Shown: positions 9,036 through 17,402 of the stretch, in pieces
Numbering within the stretch: the first letter of the stretch is position 1
How the letters are laid out: each line of letters begins with the position of its first letter
Origin: Verrucomicrobiota bacterium
Lineage (GTDB): Bacteria; Verrucomicrobiota; Kiritimatiellia; Kiritimatiellales; Pontiellaceae
Assembly: GCA_024279685.1 (NCBI GenBank)
Contig: JAJRRI010000076.1
Location: 1 to 43,182, forward strand
Direction: 5' to 3'
Length of the DNA stretch: 43,182 bases
Translations under genes and position numbers: made by a program
Notes under the pieces: generated by a model
The model's database searches: none
The model's input: the letters and a program-made list of their open reading frames with translations, nothing else
What the model was told of the DNA's origin: nothing

Positions 9036-9068
9036 AAAGGCGGCTCTTGGTTAGGGTCGCTTTTTTTA
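9036..9068 (+). terminator. Rho-independent terminator after the 8406 gene
   Basis: AAAGGCGGCTCT pairs with AGGGTCGCTTTT (12 bp including G-T wobbles) around TGGTT and is followed by further Ts. Confidence 0.75.
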
Positions 9069-9157
9069 TTCAAATGGGCCAGTAGACGGCGCACCCCAAA
9101 ACGGTTGGTTTTGCACTGATACTTCTCATAGACTCTACTTTTAGTACGTCATAAGGA

Positions 9158-9613
9158 ATGAAACAGAAAATGAATCTAAAAAAAGTACTTTCACCGGATG
9201 TGGTGTGGGTCGATCTCAAGGCCGACAGCAAGCAGGGGATTATCGAGGAGATGATCGCTCGCCTGGGTGCGGCGGGCAAGATCAAGGATCGTGATGCCGC
9301 GCTGCAATCGGTGCTTGACCGCGAAGAAAAAATGTCTACCGGGATGCAGAATGGAGTCGCCATCCCGCATGGTAAAACAGATGCCGTGAAGTCGCTTGTT
9401 GTCGCGGTTGGTCTTAACAAAGCAGGGGTCCACTTTGACTCGTTAGACGGTTCTCCCTGCACGATTTTTATCATGACGCTCTCGCCCCTTAAGCGCCAAG
9501 GGCCGCATATACAGTTTTTAGCCGAGATCAGCCAGTTGCTCGGTCAGTCTGCCGCGCGCGAAAAACTACTGGCTTGCCAGACCTCGGGCGATATTTACGA
9601 CCTCCTGACTTGA
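9158..9613 (+). CDS. PTS EIIA domain protein, nitrogen/fructose type
   Basis: This 151-residue single-domain EIIA protein belongs to the PtsN/fructose IIA family. The phosphorylated histidine is His71 in VAIPHGKT. No EIIB or EIIC is encoded nearby, which points to a regulatory role as in EIIA-Ntr and not to sugar transport. It is followed after 12 bp by a Kef-type cation/proton antiporter, a pairing that suggests control of ion transport by PTS phosphorylation state. The EI-Ntr gene lies at 33995-36277 in this window. An internal ATG at 9170 is an alternative start, because the aagga before 9158 is too close to that ATG. Confidence 0.88.
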   Translation: MKQKMNLKKVLSPDVVWVDLKADSKQGIIEEMIARLGAAGKIKDRDAALQSVLDREEKMSTGMQNGVAIPHGKTDAVKSLVVAVGLNKAGVHFDSLDGSPCTIFIMTLSPLKRQGPHIQFLAEISQLLGQSAAREKLLACQTSGDIYDLLT

Positions 9614-9625
9614 AGATAACGTACG

Positions 9626-11035
9626 ATGCAGGAGGCCACCACAACTCAGCTTATTCACCAGGTCTCCGAGGCCTCCGCCCATAACATCACGCATATGATG
9701 ATGCTTCTGGTTCTTCAGTTAGCCATCATTATTATTGTTGCCAAGATCGGTGGCTATTTGTTCCAGCGCCTCCTTAAAATGCCGTCCGTACTGGGCGAAC
9801 TGGCCTCGGGTATGATCATCGGCCCCTATGCGTTGGGCGGAAAAATAGTCTTGCCCGGAATGGGGTTTTTATTTACGGAGCATGCTGGATTCGCCGCTTC
9901 GGCAGAGCTGTATGGCATCGCCACGCTCGCCTCGATTGTTCTATTGTTTCTTGCGGGGCTTGAAACCGACCTCGCCGCATTTCTCCGCTACTCCGTGGTC
10001 GGCTCGTTTGTGGGCCTCGGCGGGCTCATTTCCGCGTTTGTGTTGGGTGATTTTGTTGCCGTCCTATGGCCGGGTAACGGCATCGACTCGTTCATGGATC
10101 CGGCCGCGCTATTTCTCGGTGTGATTTCCGTTGCGACCTCCGTCGGGATCACCGCGCGTATTCTGGCCGAAAAACAGAAAATGTCCTCGCCGGAGGGGGT
10201 TACCATCCTCGCCGGTGCTGTGTTCGACGATGTCTTAGGTATTGTCACTCTCGCCGTTGTGATGGGCATGGCCAAGGTCAGCATGGACGGGGGGGAGGTC
10301 AACTGGGGCGAAATCGGCATCATCGCCGCCAAGGCGATTGGTTTTTTCGTGGTGGTCACCTCTTTGGGTCTTATCTTTGCCCGCAAGATTACGGCGGTGA
10401 TCAAGAAATTTAAATCGACCGAAATTATTGTGGCCATCTGTTTTGGACTGGCTCTCTTGCTCGCTGGACTTGCTGAAATGGCTGGGCTGGCGATGATCAT
10501 CGGGGCCTACATTATGGGACTGGCTCTTTCCCGCACCGACCTCGCCCACGAGATTCAACACCACCTGCAAGGGGTCTACAGTATTCTTGTTCCCATCTTT
10601 TTCTGCGTGATGGGCATGATGGTCGACTTTTCGGTCATGAAACCGATGCTGGTTTTTGGTTTAGTCTATTCGCTACTGGCTATTCTTTCCAAGGTGGTTG
10701 GATGCGGTCTTCCGGCCTATATGATGAAGTTTAATGTACGCGGCTCGCTACGCATTGGTCTCGGTATGCTTCCGCGCGGTGAGGTTGCGTTGATTATCGC
10801 CGGAGTCGGTTTGGCCAGCGGAATCATTGACCAAGGCGTTTTTGGTGTCGCCATCATGATGACCGTCATTACCACGATGCTTGCGCCGCCGCTCCTGGTG
10901 AAATCCTTCGATGGAGGCTCTGGATTACGCAAGGAGATAGAAGGCGTCAGCGACGATATTGAAACCATCGTTCTCGAATTTCCCTCGCGCGACATCACGG
11001 AATTTCTGTTTAACCGCTTTGTCCGCGCCCTGTAA
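9626..11035 (+). CDS. Kef/CPA2-type cation:proton antiporter, ends at a premature TAA
   Basis: This integral membrane antiporter of the CPA2 family (Na+/H+ exchanger domain) has about 12 hydrophobic segments between residues 20 and 430. Family-typical stretches include LGELASGMIIGP, FLAGLE and GMLPRGEVALI. It probably exchanges Na+ or K+ for protons. The reading frame stops at TAA 11033-11035, but the same frame remains open to 11287 and the sequence across the stop reads as one folded domain (…RFVRAL-stop-AEEFFVHRL…). The original protein was therefore probably 553 residues long with a cytosolic C-terminal domain. It lies 12 bp after the EIIA gene and is probably co-transcribed with it. Confidence 0.88.
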   Translation: MQEATTTQLIHQVSEASAHNITHMMMLLVLQLAIIIIVAKIGGYLFQRLLKMPSVLGELASGMIIGPYALGGKIVLPGMGFLFTEHAGFAASAELYGIATLASIVLLFLAGLETDLAAFLRYSVVGSFVGLGGLISAFVLGDFVAVLWPGNGIDSFMDPAALFLGVISVATSVGITARILAEKQKMSSPEGVTILAGAVFDDVLGIVTLAVVMGMAKVSMDGGEVNWGEIGIIAAKAIGFFVVVTSLGLIFARKITAVIKKFKSTEIIVAICFGLALLLAGLAEMAGLAMIIGAYIMGLALSRTDLAHEIQHHLQGVYSILVPIFFCVMGMMVDFSVMKPMLVFGLVYSLLAILSKVVGCGLPAYMMKFNVRGSLRIGLGMLPRGEVALIIAGVGLASGIIDQGVFGVAIMMTVITTMLAPPLLVKSFDGGSGLRKEIEGVSDDIETIVLEFPSRDITEFLFNRFVRAL

Positions 11036-11287
11036 GCCGAAGAGTTTTTTGTGCACCGCCTGCACACAAACACTCCGACCTGCCGCGTGCTTAAGGATGA
11101 TATTGCCTTCACGCTGATTCAAGACGGAGAGACGTTACGGATTCATGTTTCAATCGCCAGCCAGCACGTGGCCCGCATGATCTTGCTCGAAGAGCTACTC
11201 GCCCTCTCCGATCTGCTCGAATCTACCAAGCAAATGAAGGGTCTTGATGAAATGGGTTCCGACCTGATGTCCGGACTTTTTGTTTAA
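11036..11287 (+). pseudogene. C-terminal cytosolic domain of the antiporter, separated by a stop codon
   Basis: The frame continues directly from the antiporter through TAA at 11033-11035 with no shift. It encodes AEEFFVHRLHTNTP and then an alternating beta/alpha pattern to a TAA at 11285-11287. A GTG at 11051 could serve as a start, but it has no ribosome binding site. The piece has no membrane segments. It is best read as the detached regulatory tail of the same gene. Confidence 0.7.
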
Positions 11288-11295
11288 GGATCGCC

Positions 11296-11949
11296 CTAGA
11301 AGTTGAGGATCAGGGCGGTTAGGATTTGGTTAATATTTTTCCACTCGGCGGGGCCGCGGACGGCGATCCAGCGGTAGCCCAGCCGTAGTTTTACCGATCT
11401 CGTGGTGGTATAGTAGAGTCCGCCGGTTAGCCAGTTCTTTTCGATCCGTGCACTATTCTTTCCGTAGAAAAACTCTTCTTCAAAATAGGGTTTGATATCG
11501 AAGGGCAGTATCGCCCAAGGGAGCTCGGCACGGGTGCGGTTGCGCAAGCGGAGGTCGTCTTTCTTGGCCCATGAATAATCACGAAACTCAATGCGGCTTC
11601 GATTAGACAGACGGATGTCTTCAATCGAGCCGAACCCGGTTAGGTTGATCAGCGGGCGTTGTTCCGTTAACCAGTCATCGGCCGGTTTCACCTTCGCCTC
11701 ACGGTAGGCCGCTTCGATGCGCCAGGCGGGGTGAAACGTGTAGCCGATGCCGAAATCGACATAGCCGAAGAAGCCGTCGCTGAAATCGTTCCATAACACG
11801 GCCTGTGCGCTGGAATAGACCGACCACTTTGCGCTCAGCGTCGCACGGACAACGAGATCGTGCGTGGTGCCCCAGTCGAGACTTTTTGCGCCTGCGGGGA
11901 AGGGGAGAATAAGCGTTAAGGCAAGTGCGGCGAGCCGGAGTCTACACAT
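11296..11949 (-). CDS. DUF2490 family outer-membrane protein
   Basis: The protein has 217 residues. It has a signal peptide (MCRLRLAALALTLILPFPAGA) and then alternating beta strands with many aromatic residues, ending in an aromatic C-terminal Phe typical of outer-membrane barrels. The overall pattern matches the DUF2490 family of predicted outer-membrane proteins, whose function is unknown. Its ATG (11947-11949) overlaps the end of the DUF502 gene by 8 bp, so the two genes are co-translated on the - strand. It converges with the antiporter gene. Confidence 0.7.
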   Translation of the reverse strand: MCRLRLAALALTLILPFPAGAKSLDWGTTHDLVVRATLSAKWSVYSSAQAVLWNDFSDGFFGYVDFGIGYTFHPAWRIEAAYREAKVKPADDWLTEQRPLINLTGFGSIEDIRLSNRSRIEFRDYSWAKKDDLRLRNRTRAELPWAILPFDIKPYFEEEFFYGKNSARIEKNWLTGGLYYTTTRSVKLRLGYRWIAVRGPAEWKNINQILTALILNF

Positions 11950-12562
11950 GGGTTTCGAGGCCCTTAATCAACGCGTCCGAACCTGCGCCACAGGAGATCA
12001 CCGAGCGCATGGCATCCTCTACCGAAACGTTGACGGGGTGAACATATTTTTGATCGAGGTGATAGATGAAGCCGGAGGTGGGGTTCGGTCCTGTCGGAAC
12101 AAATACGGTGATCGTGTCGTTATCATGCCGGTCGGTGATGAAGGCCGTGACCTGGGTGTCGTTCTCGAAAATCTGTACCAACGCCACCGAGGAGAAGGGC
12201 GATGTTTTCATGCCGAGAAACTGGTTTACGGTTTCTTTGATCATTTTATAGCCCGGCGCCTTGCTCAGTAGGCTACGTTCGAAGCCGTCGTAAATCCAAC
12301 GACCGATACGCGTTTTTACGAACAGTCCGACGGCGAAGAAACTTAGGATAATCACGGATAGAACAATCATCATGGCGATTAGATCCTCGTATTGCTCCGG
12401 AAAATTAATCCAGCTCACCACTAGATTCGTGAGCGGCTTGATTCCATCCCCCACCTTCCCGAAGAGCCATTTAAAGGCAAGGCTCAGAATAATAGCGGGT
12501 AAAATGACGATGACTCCGCCGAGTAGCGTCGTCCTGAAAAAGTTTTTAGTACGAGTCAACAT
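11942..12562 (-). CDS. DUF502 family membrane protein
   Basis: This 206-residue protein has two predicted membrane helices (about residues 12-32 and 62-84) and a C-terminal soluble domain. Features typical of DUF502 include the GYKMIKETVNQF and VFVPTGPNPTSG segments. The molecular role of the family is not established. The ATG at 12562 has no obvious ribosome binding site. The gene precedes and overlaps the DUF2490 gene. Confidence 0.85.
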   Translation of the reverse strand: MLTRTKNFFRTTLLGGVIVILPAIILSLAFKWLFGKVGDGIKPLTNLVVSWINFPEQYEDLIAMMIVLSVIILSFFAVGLFVKTRIGRWIYDGFERSLLSKAPGYKMIKETVNQFLGMKTSPFSSVALVQIFENDTQVTAFITDRHDNDTITVFVPTGPNPTSGFIYHLDQKYVHPVNVSVEDAMRSVISCGAGSDALIKGLETHV

Positions 12563-13221
12563 GGGGCGTATGATATGGGGGCTATGAATCGTGATCGAGA
12601 AGAATAAGCCGTTTGATTTTTTTTAGGTATGCATATTGCGTAACTCGGGACGGGTACTCGAAGGAGGGGTAGGATGTATTTTTCGCCTTCGACGGTAATC
12701 CCCAAAGCCACGATGGCGCAGGGGCATTGCTCAGGAAGCGGTTTTTTTTGAGTGTTAAAAGTTGAGTGTAGTCCCCTCGTCTGGCCGATAGGCTGGATCT
12801 TTTTACACCCCATAAAAAGGAGGCCACACGATGGATAACGCTTGCCCCCGATTTTTAGACTACAGGCTTAAGTAGATTCTGCGTCCTTAAAACAGGAAAA
12901 AGGACGAATGCAGATAGGAAGAAAACGAAGAATATTTACGGATAGTTTGTAACCCATGTCCCACGTCAGACAGGGGTATAAAAACATTGGCTGAACGGGC
13001 TCCGAATATCAGGGTCACCCGCCATAGCATTTTAACAGCTTTACGATCTATCTTATCTCTCAAGTGTTAGTATCCCTGCCTGCACATGCAGGTATTGGGT
13101 TAAAGCGGGGCGCTTATGACGAGCACGAGACCTCTATTTTTCTTCTAGCTAGCATTTATTTTCTAAACGGTGCGTTGGCTTGAGCTACGGCATTTATCCT
13201 ATTGGAAGGGGTATAGACGAA
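12563..13221. other. 660-bp intergenic stretch with mini-ORFs and a possible transposase scrap
   Basis: No convincing gene is seen. Two very short + strand ORFs have good ribosome binding sites: 12831-12875 (14 codons, after aaaaaggagg) and 12908-12952 (14 codons, after aaaagga). They may be leader peptides or remnants. On the - strand around 12640-12740 one frame reads CAIVALGITVEGEKYIL, which resembles a segment of mutator-type transposases, but the match is too short to trust. A 14-bp perfect palindrome-type hairpin, CCTGCA-CA-TGCAGG, lies at 13079-13092. Confidence 0.4.
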
Positions 13222-13332
13222 ATGATGAAAATCATACTGGCCTGCATGGGGGGATGCTTTGCAATCGGTGCGGTACTTTCTTTTTCACGAGTCTTGATTG
13301 AATTCCAAAGGGCTAAAAATAAGTTAAATTAA
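13222..13332 (+). CDS. Small membrane protein, 36 residues
   Basis: A short ORF starts MMKIILACMGGC and has one hydrophobic stretch (residues 3-24) followed by a basic tail ending KNKLN. GGAAGGGG lies about 11 bp upstream of the ATG. A hairpin with a T run begins at the stop codon. That arrangement (ribosome binding site, short ORF, terminator) argues for a real expressed peptide. The family is unknown. It could be a single-pass membrane peptide or a small regulatory protein. Confidence 0.45.
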   Translation: MMKIILACMGGCFAIGAVLSFSRVLIEFQRAKNKLN

Positions 13333-13367
13333 CCGCACTTCGAACGAGATTCTCGTGCGGTGTTTTT
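13332..13367 (+). terminator. Rho-independent terminator after the 36-codon ORF
   Basis: ACCGCAC (13332-13338) pairs with GTGCGGT (13355-13361); an inner CGAG/CTCG stem lies between them, and GTTTTT follows. It sits between the small ORF and the convergent GH18-like gene and may serve both. Confidence 0.7.
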
Positions 13368-14322
13368 AGTGGAGTTCCTGCCAGAAGCCGTCCGGTTCTT
13401 GGCCAATGCGCCAGTAGGCCGTGCCGCGAATCGGGTGTTGGGCGTAGAGGGCGAGCTTGGCCTTCAGCGATTGGACGGTTTCGTAGTGGACATTGATGGT
13501 GACGGTCTCGGTGAAGGAGTAGCTTCCGCCCGTCTCGGGCTCCCACGTAGAGGTCAGGCTCTTTTTTAGCAGCTCTTTCACGACCTCGGAGTTTTTATAG
13601 GCCCGCGCGAGAGTAGGAGTTTGCCAGCCGCGGCCGTAAAGGGGGATGCCCATGATGAGCTTATCGGGGGGGATGGTGGAAAGTGCGTAGGCATAGATTT
13701 TCTTGCACCAGGGTAACGAGGCAATTGGACCGGGGCCGCCGCCGCGATAGTGCTCATCGTAGGCCATGATGATCACGCGGTCGGCGATCATACCGATGAA
13801 GGGGTAATCGAAGGCATCGTTAGGGTTTTTCTGTTTATGCCCAGCCCATCGCGCCATGACGGCCACGCTGAAGAGTTTGTCTTTGGGTAGAGCTTTTTTG
13901 ACGGCGGTAAGAAAGTTAAGGAAGGCGGTTCCATCTTCTTTTCCAATACTTTCAAAGTCGATCTGGATGCCGTCAAAAGGGGCTGAACGTTCTACAATAT
14001 CAGTAACAATCCGCTGGTGGAAGGGGAGCTCGGGGTTGAGATAGATATGCGCCAGCGTCGAATTCCAGGGAATGGTAATCACGAGGTGGTAGCGGGTGTC
14101 GGCGTGCGCACCAGGGAGGGCGGGGGGACGCAGGTGGCCGCCCTGGAGATGGCCGTCGCCATCGACCTTCGCGCTGAAGCAGGCGACATCGGTGATGGGC
14201 GATTGGGCGGGAAAGAACTGCTCTTCTCCTTTCATGAGATAGGCCCATGTTTCGGGAGTCGGGGCGGCGTGGCTATACGTTGTGGAGAAGCTCAGTAGGA
14301 GTACGCTAATAATAATTTTCAT
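13366..14322 (-). CDS. Secreted glycoside hydrolase family 18-like protein
   Basis: The 318-residue protein has a signal peptide (MKIIISVLLLSFSTTYSHA). Its TIM-barrel core has the GH18 active-site signature in the form FDGIQIDFE. The terminal Glu, the catalytic acid, and the preceding Asp are present; the usual middle Asp of DGxDxDxE is Gln, similar to the Asn found in spore-cortex and YdhD-type GH18 enzymes. Other family-like segments are VIIMAYDEHY and GIPLYGRGW. It probably cleaves beta-1,4-linked amino-sugar polymers (peptidoglycan or chitin-like) outside the inner membrane. Substrate is not determined. Confidence 0.8.
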   Translation of the reverse strand: MKIIISVLLLSFSTTYSHAAPTPETWAYLMKGEEQFFPAQSPITDVACFSAKVDGDGHLQGGHLRPPALPGAHADTRYHLVITIPWNSTLAHIYLNPELPFHQRIVTDIVERSAPFDGIQIDFESIGKEDGTAFLNFLTAVKKALPKDKLFSVAVMARWAGHKQKNPNDAFDYPFIGMIADRVIIMAYDEHYRGGGPGPIASLPWCKKIYAYALSTIPPDKLIMGIPLYGRGWQTPTLARAYKNSEVVKELLKKSLTSTWEPETGGSYSFTETVTINVHYETVQSLKAKLALYAQHPIRGTAYWRIGQEPDGFWQELH

Positions 14323-14425
14323 AGCCGCTCACGGTAGATGGAGGTGGGGAGCCTGTCAAGAATGAGCGCGGATTATGCCGTTCTATCCCTGCATTTTGTT
14401 AGACTCATTTTTTTGGAGAATTTTG

Positions 14426-15664
14426 ATGCCCTATAAAAACCAATTGATCCTCTTTACGCGTTTTCCAACGCCGGGGAAAACGAAGACCCGTTTGATCCCG
14501 CACCTGGGCGCGGAGAGAGCGGCGCAACTGCAAAAGGAAATGACGGGATACACCGTCCGGCAAGCGCGAAAAAGCGGGTCAGAAGTCGAAATTCGCTTTA
14601 CGGGCAGTTCGTTGGAGCAGATGCGTGATTGGCTCGGCGAAGATCTTCACTATGCCGAGCAGGGGCCGGGCGACCTTGGCGAGCGGATGGAAAGAGCCTT
14701 TGCCGATCATTTTTCCGCGGGGGCCGAACGGGTGGTCGTCATCGGATCCGATTGCCCTGCGAATGATGGCGAACATATGGAAAAGGCGTTCCGAGAATTG
14801 GAAGGTTCCGAGTGTGTAATAGGTCCGGCAAACGATGGCGGCTACTATCTGATTGGCCTGAATGCACCTGCGCCGTATTTATTCCAAGGGATGAGCTGGG
14901 GCGACGAACAGGTCTTTGAGCAAACGATGAATGCAGCCTCTGCGCTGATCGTTTCAAAATTGAAGCCTCTCAATGATGTCGATCTTTTCGATGATATTCC
15001 ACCGCGAATCTCCGTCGTCATCCCCACGCTTAATGAGATGGAGACGTTGCCTAAAACGCTAGAAAAAGTGAACGAGGGGTTTAATATTGAGGTATCGGTT
15101 GTGGATGGCGGAAGTACGGATGGAACGTGCTCGATCATCCCTGAGGGTCTGGAATGCCTTGATGGTCGTGCGGCCCAGCAGAATAGGGGAGCCGCCTCCG
15201 CGACCGGTGAAATTTTAGTATTCCTTCATGCCGATACCGAGCTGCCGGACGGCTGGGATTGGATCGTCCGGGATGCACTGTCCGATCCATCCGTGGCTGC
15301 TGGAGCCTTTTCATTTAAAATCGCCGGCGATTTTTTGGGGCAAAAGTTTGTCGAAAACAGCACCAACTGGCGTTCCAAAAAAATCGGATTGCCGTATGGC
15401 GATCAAGGCTTATTTCTTTGCCGAGAAACCTTTGATAGGGCGGGCGGGTTCCCGGACCTACCCATCATGGAAGACTATGCCTTTGTCCGCACCCTCCGCC
15501 GTTACGGGAAAATCGTAACCGTTCCGCATCCCGTCATAACCTCCGGCCGACGCTGGCAGCAGCATGGGGTGTTCAAGGTGACCGTGGTGAATAAACTCAT
15601 GATCCTCGGCTACCACCTCGGTCTTTCGCCGGAGCGTCTGGCGAGGTTTTATCGTAAGCGTTAA
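14426..15664 (+). CDS. Fused glycosyltransferase: DUF2064 domain plus family 2 domain
   Basis: The protein has 412 residues when started at ATG 14426. That start is preferred because GGAG lies 7 bp upstream and MPYKNQLILFTRFPTPGKTKTR is the normal domain start; an ATG at 14375 gives an unlikely extension. Residues 1-190 match the TIGR04282/DUF2064 glycosyltransferase-like family (PGKTKTRL, GSDCPA, GPANDGGYYLIG). Residues 195-412 match the TIGR04283 family 2 glycosyltransferases (VVIPTLNE, VVDGGSTDGT, FLHADTELP, MEDYAF). The two families are often neighbours or fused, and their product is unknown. The last 50 bp are duplicated at 17403-17465 beyond an inserted Fic gene. Confidence 0.88.
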   Translation: MPYKNQLILFTRFPTPGKTKTRLIPHLGAERAAQLQKEMTGYTVRQARKSGSEVEIRFTGSSLEQMRDWLGEDLHYAEQGPGDLGERMERAFADHFSAGAERVVVIGSDCPANDGEHMEKAFRELEGSECVIGPANDGGYYLIGLNAPAPYLFQGMSWGDEQVFEQTMNAASALIVSKLKPLNDVDLFDDIPPRISVVIPTLNEMETLPKTLEKVNEGFNIEVSVVDGGSTDGTCSIIPEGLECLDGRAAQQNRGAASATGEILVFLHADTELPDGWDWIVRDALSDPSVAAGAFSFKIAGDFLGQKFVENSTNWRSKKIGLPYGDQGLFLCRETFDRAGGFPDLPIMEDYAFVRTLRRYGKIVTVPHPVITSGRRWQQHGVFKVTVVNKLMILGYHLGLSPERLARFYRKR

Positions 15665-15675
15665 TCGAACGTTTA
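15613..15675 (+). repeat. Left copy of a 63-bp direct repeat flanking the Fic insertion
   Basis: The segment covers the last codons of the glycosyltransferase (…LSPERLARFYRKR-stop) and a few bases beyond. It matches 17403-17465 at all but two positions (15655 t/c and 15671 g/a). This copy belongs to the intact gene. Confidence 0.9.
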
Positions 15676-15831
15676 ATTAGTCGATGTTGCCGAGGGGGAG
15701 TATCCCTCGGCGGGTACGAATTATGTTCATTTGAATCTAATGTGGGCAAAGGTTCGGAGAGATTGGTGTTTTGGAATCCCCCTCCAAATTGGGGGGGTAA
15801 GGAACTTTCAAAATAGGGATGATTACAAGTT

Positions 15832-16938
15832 TCAATACGTATCGAATTGGTTGTTGTCGGATTTAAGCAGAGTCATGAGTTTGGGGTGGACAAATATTTT
15901 TTCTCGGCCGAGTGTTATTTCACGTACCACGCCAATTTCACATAATTTATGTAGGTAGATGGATGCCATTTGACGCTTTGCGATACCAGCATCAGTTAAA
16001 TTAAAAATTCGTGAGTAGGGTTGGGTAAAGATCAGTTCAACAAGCTCATAACTGTAGATAGAGGGAAGTTCCTTCTTAACGTGATCACAGGTATGATGTA
16101 GAAGATCGCGTATAGATCGGATTTTAGAGGAGGTCCATTTAGCAGTATCTTCAATGGCATCGAGCATATAAAGAATCCACTCTTCCCATTCTCCCATTTC
16201 CGTCACGCCACGTAATCGATTATAATACTCTACTTTAGTTTGGAGAATATAACGGCTCAAGTAGAGCACCGGGATCTCTAACAAGTCCTCTTGAATTAAA
16301 TAGAGAAGATTCAGGATCCTCCCTGTTCTTCCGTTCCCATCAGAAAAGGGATGAATGGCCTCGAACTGGTAGTGCATGATTGCGAGACGAATTAAGGGAT
16401 CAATGTCTAATGTGTTGTCATTTAAAAAGATTTCCCAGTTCGCAAGCTTATCGTTAATAAGATCGATTCCTTCGGGAGGGGTGTAGATTACTTCATAGGT
16501 TTCCTTATTTGCAATTTTGGTTCCCGAGGTGCTGCGAACCCCAAGGTCGGTGTTTCGAACTGTTTGGCAGACCTTGATTGCCGTTGCAGAGCACAATGGT
16601 TTTTTCTTCAGGTGAGTAAAGCCTTCGTAGAGAGCTCGGCGATAGCGCAGGGTTTCTTTGATTGTTGAGTTATGAGCATCCTTTTCATTTCCTGCATATT
16701 GGAATAATTCATCGGTTGTGGTGACAATATTTTCTATTTCCGAACTTAATTGTGCTTCTAGCAATGGGATCGTGTTAATTAGTACGGCTTGATTTTGAAT
16801 GAGCTCACCAGCCTGTTTAAGTTCTGCTAATGCCCGTGATGACGTAATGGCTTTCCGCAGAATACTCGTGGTCTCAATATCCTTCTTGGGTGGCAGTGGT
16901 GGCAAATCATTGTAGGGGGTATTTCTATTAAAACTCAT
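15832..16938 (-). CDS. Fic family protein (SoFic-like AMP-transferase)
   Basis: The protein has 368 residues from the ATG at 16938, chosen because AGGA lies 8 bp upstream and the protein then begins MSFNRNTPYND, matching the usual length of about 370; an upstream frame from 17049 is longer. The catalytic Fic loop HPFSDGNGRTGR begins at His196 and is intact, so adenylylation of a target hydroxyl is expected. The N-terminal region has SSEIEN (residues 65-70), which fits the inhibitory-helix pattern (S/T)xxxE(G/N) of class II Fic proteins. A winged-helix-like C-terminus follows. The cellular target is unknown. It is AT-rich and sits inside a repeat-flanked insertion, so horizontal acquisition is likely. 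Confidence 0.9.
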   Translation of the reverse strand: MSFNRNTPYNDLPPLPPKKDIETTSILRKAITSSRALAELKQAGELIQNQAVLINTIPLLEAQLSSEIENIVTTTDELFQYAGNEKDAHNSTIKETLRYRRALYEGFTHLKKKPLCSATAIKVCQTVRNTDLGVRSTSGTKIANKETYEVIYTPPEGIDLINDKLANWEIFLNDNTLDIDPLIRLAIMHYQFEAIHPFSDGNGRTGRILNLLYLIQEDLLEIPVLYLSRYILQTKVEYYNRLRGVTEMGEWEEWILYMLDAIEDTAKWTSSKIRSIRDLLHHTCDHVKKELPSIYSYELVELIFTQPYSRIFNLTDAGIAKRQMASIYLHKLCEIGVVREITLGREKIFVHPKLMTLLKSDNNQFDTY

Positions 16939-17049
16939 ATTTATTATCCTATTTGCATATGGGAAAATCATAGATTGATCAAATGAATATCCAAAGGCTA
17001 TATGTCGATTATTTTTTAATTTATAAATATGTTTTTCCGATGTGCCCAT

Positions 17050-17402
17050 CGAATCGACATATTCGACTGATATATCGAGGAATTAAGGTAATTTAAATAC
17101 ATCACTAGATGTGCTACTTAACTAGTTTATACCTCCACTATATGTGGTATATTGGTTTTTATGTAAGCGGAGTTAGCTTCGAATTTACAGAGGAACCGGA
17201 CCCGCCGGTGAGCTATTCTCATGTTGTTTATTGCCTTCGCCAGATCAAGCCTTGCTTCGCGTGTAGTACTTTATTTCACCACCCTTTCCGGCATTACGCA
17301 CCGTGCATGCCGAGTATCTGCTCGATCGTACTGCCGCACCCTCGAATATGGGTACGATATTCTTGATCGTCTTCTGAGAGATTTACGCCTTAAAACTCCG
17401 CC
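17050..17402. other. Non-coding right part of the Fic insertion
   Basis: This 350-bp stretch has no gene with a ribosome binding site. Open frames on the + strand run into the duplicated glycosyltransferase tail and look like chance or remnant coding. On the - strand it contains a ggtccggttc word (near 17190-17200) reminiscent of the end of a structured RNA, but no complete RNA fold was traced. Confidence 0.35.

Larger units (their letters stand above)
15676..17402. mobile_element. Inserted module carrying a Fic gene
   Basis: This 1.73-kb segment lies between two copies of the glycosyltransferase 3' end and separates two convergent genes that would otherwise be about ten bases apart. It is markedly AT-richer than its surroundings. 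Near the left edge are two hairpins: GCCGAGGG/CCCTCGGC (15689-15711) and CCCCCTCCAA/TTGGGGGGG (15778-15797). It encodes one Fic protein and no recognisable integrase or transposase. The structure resembles integration into a gene end with reconstitution of that end. The mechanism is unknown. Confidence 0.65.

Noticed and set aside
12582-12827. 81- and 85-codon - strand frames as transposase genes
   Set aside because: Only about 17 residues (CAIVALGITVEGEKYIL) resemble a transposase; there is no start signal and no terminal repeats.
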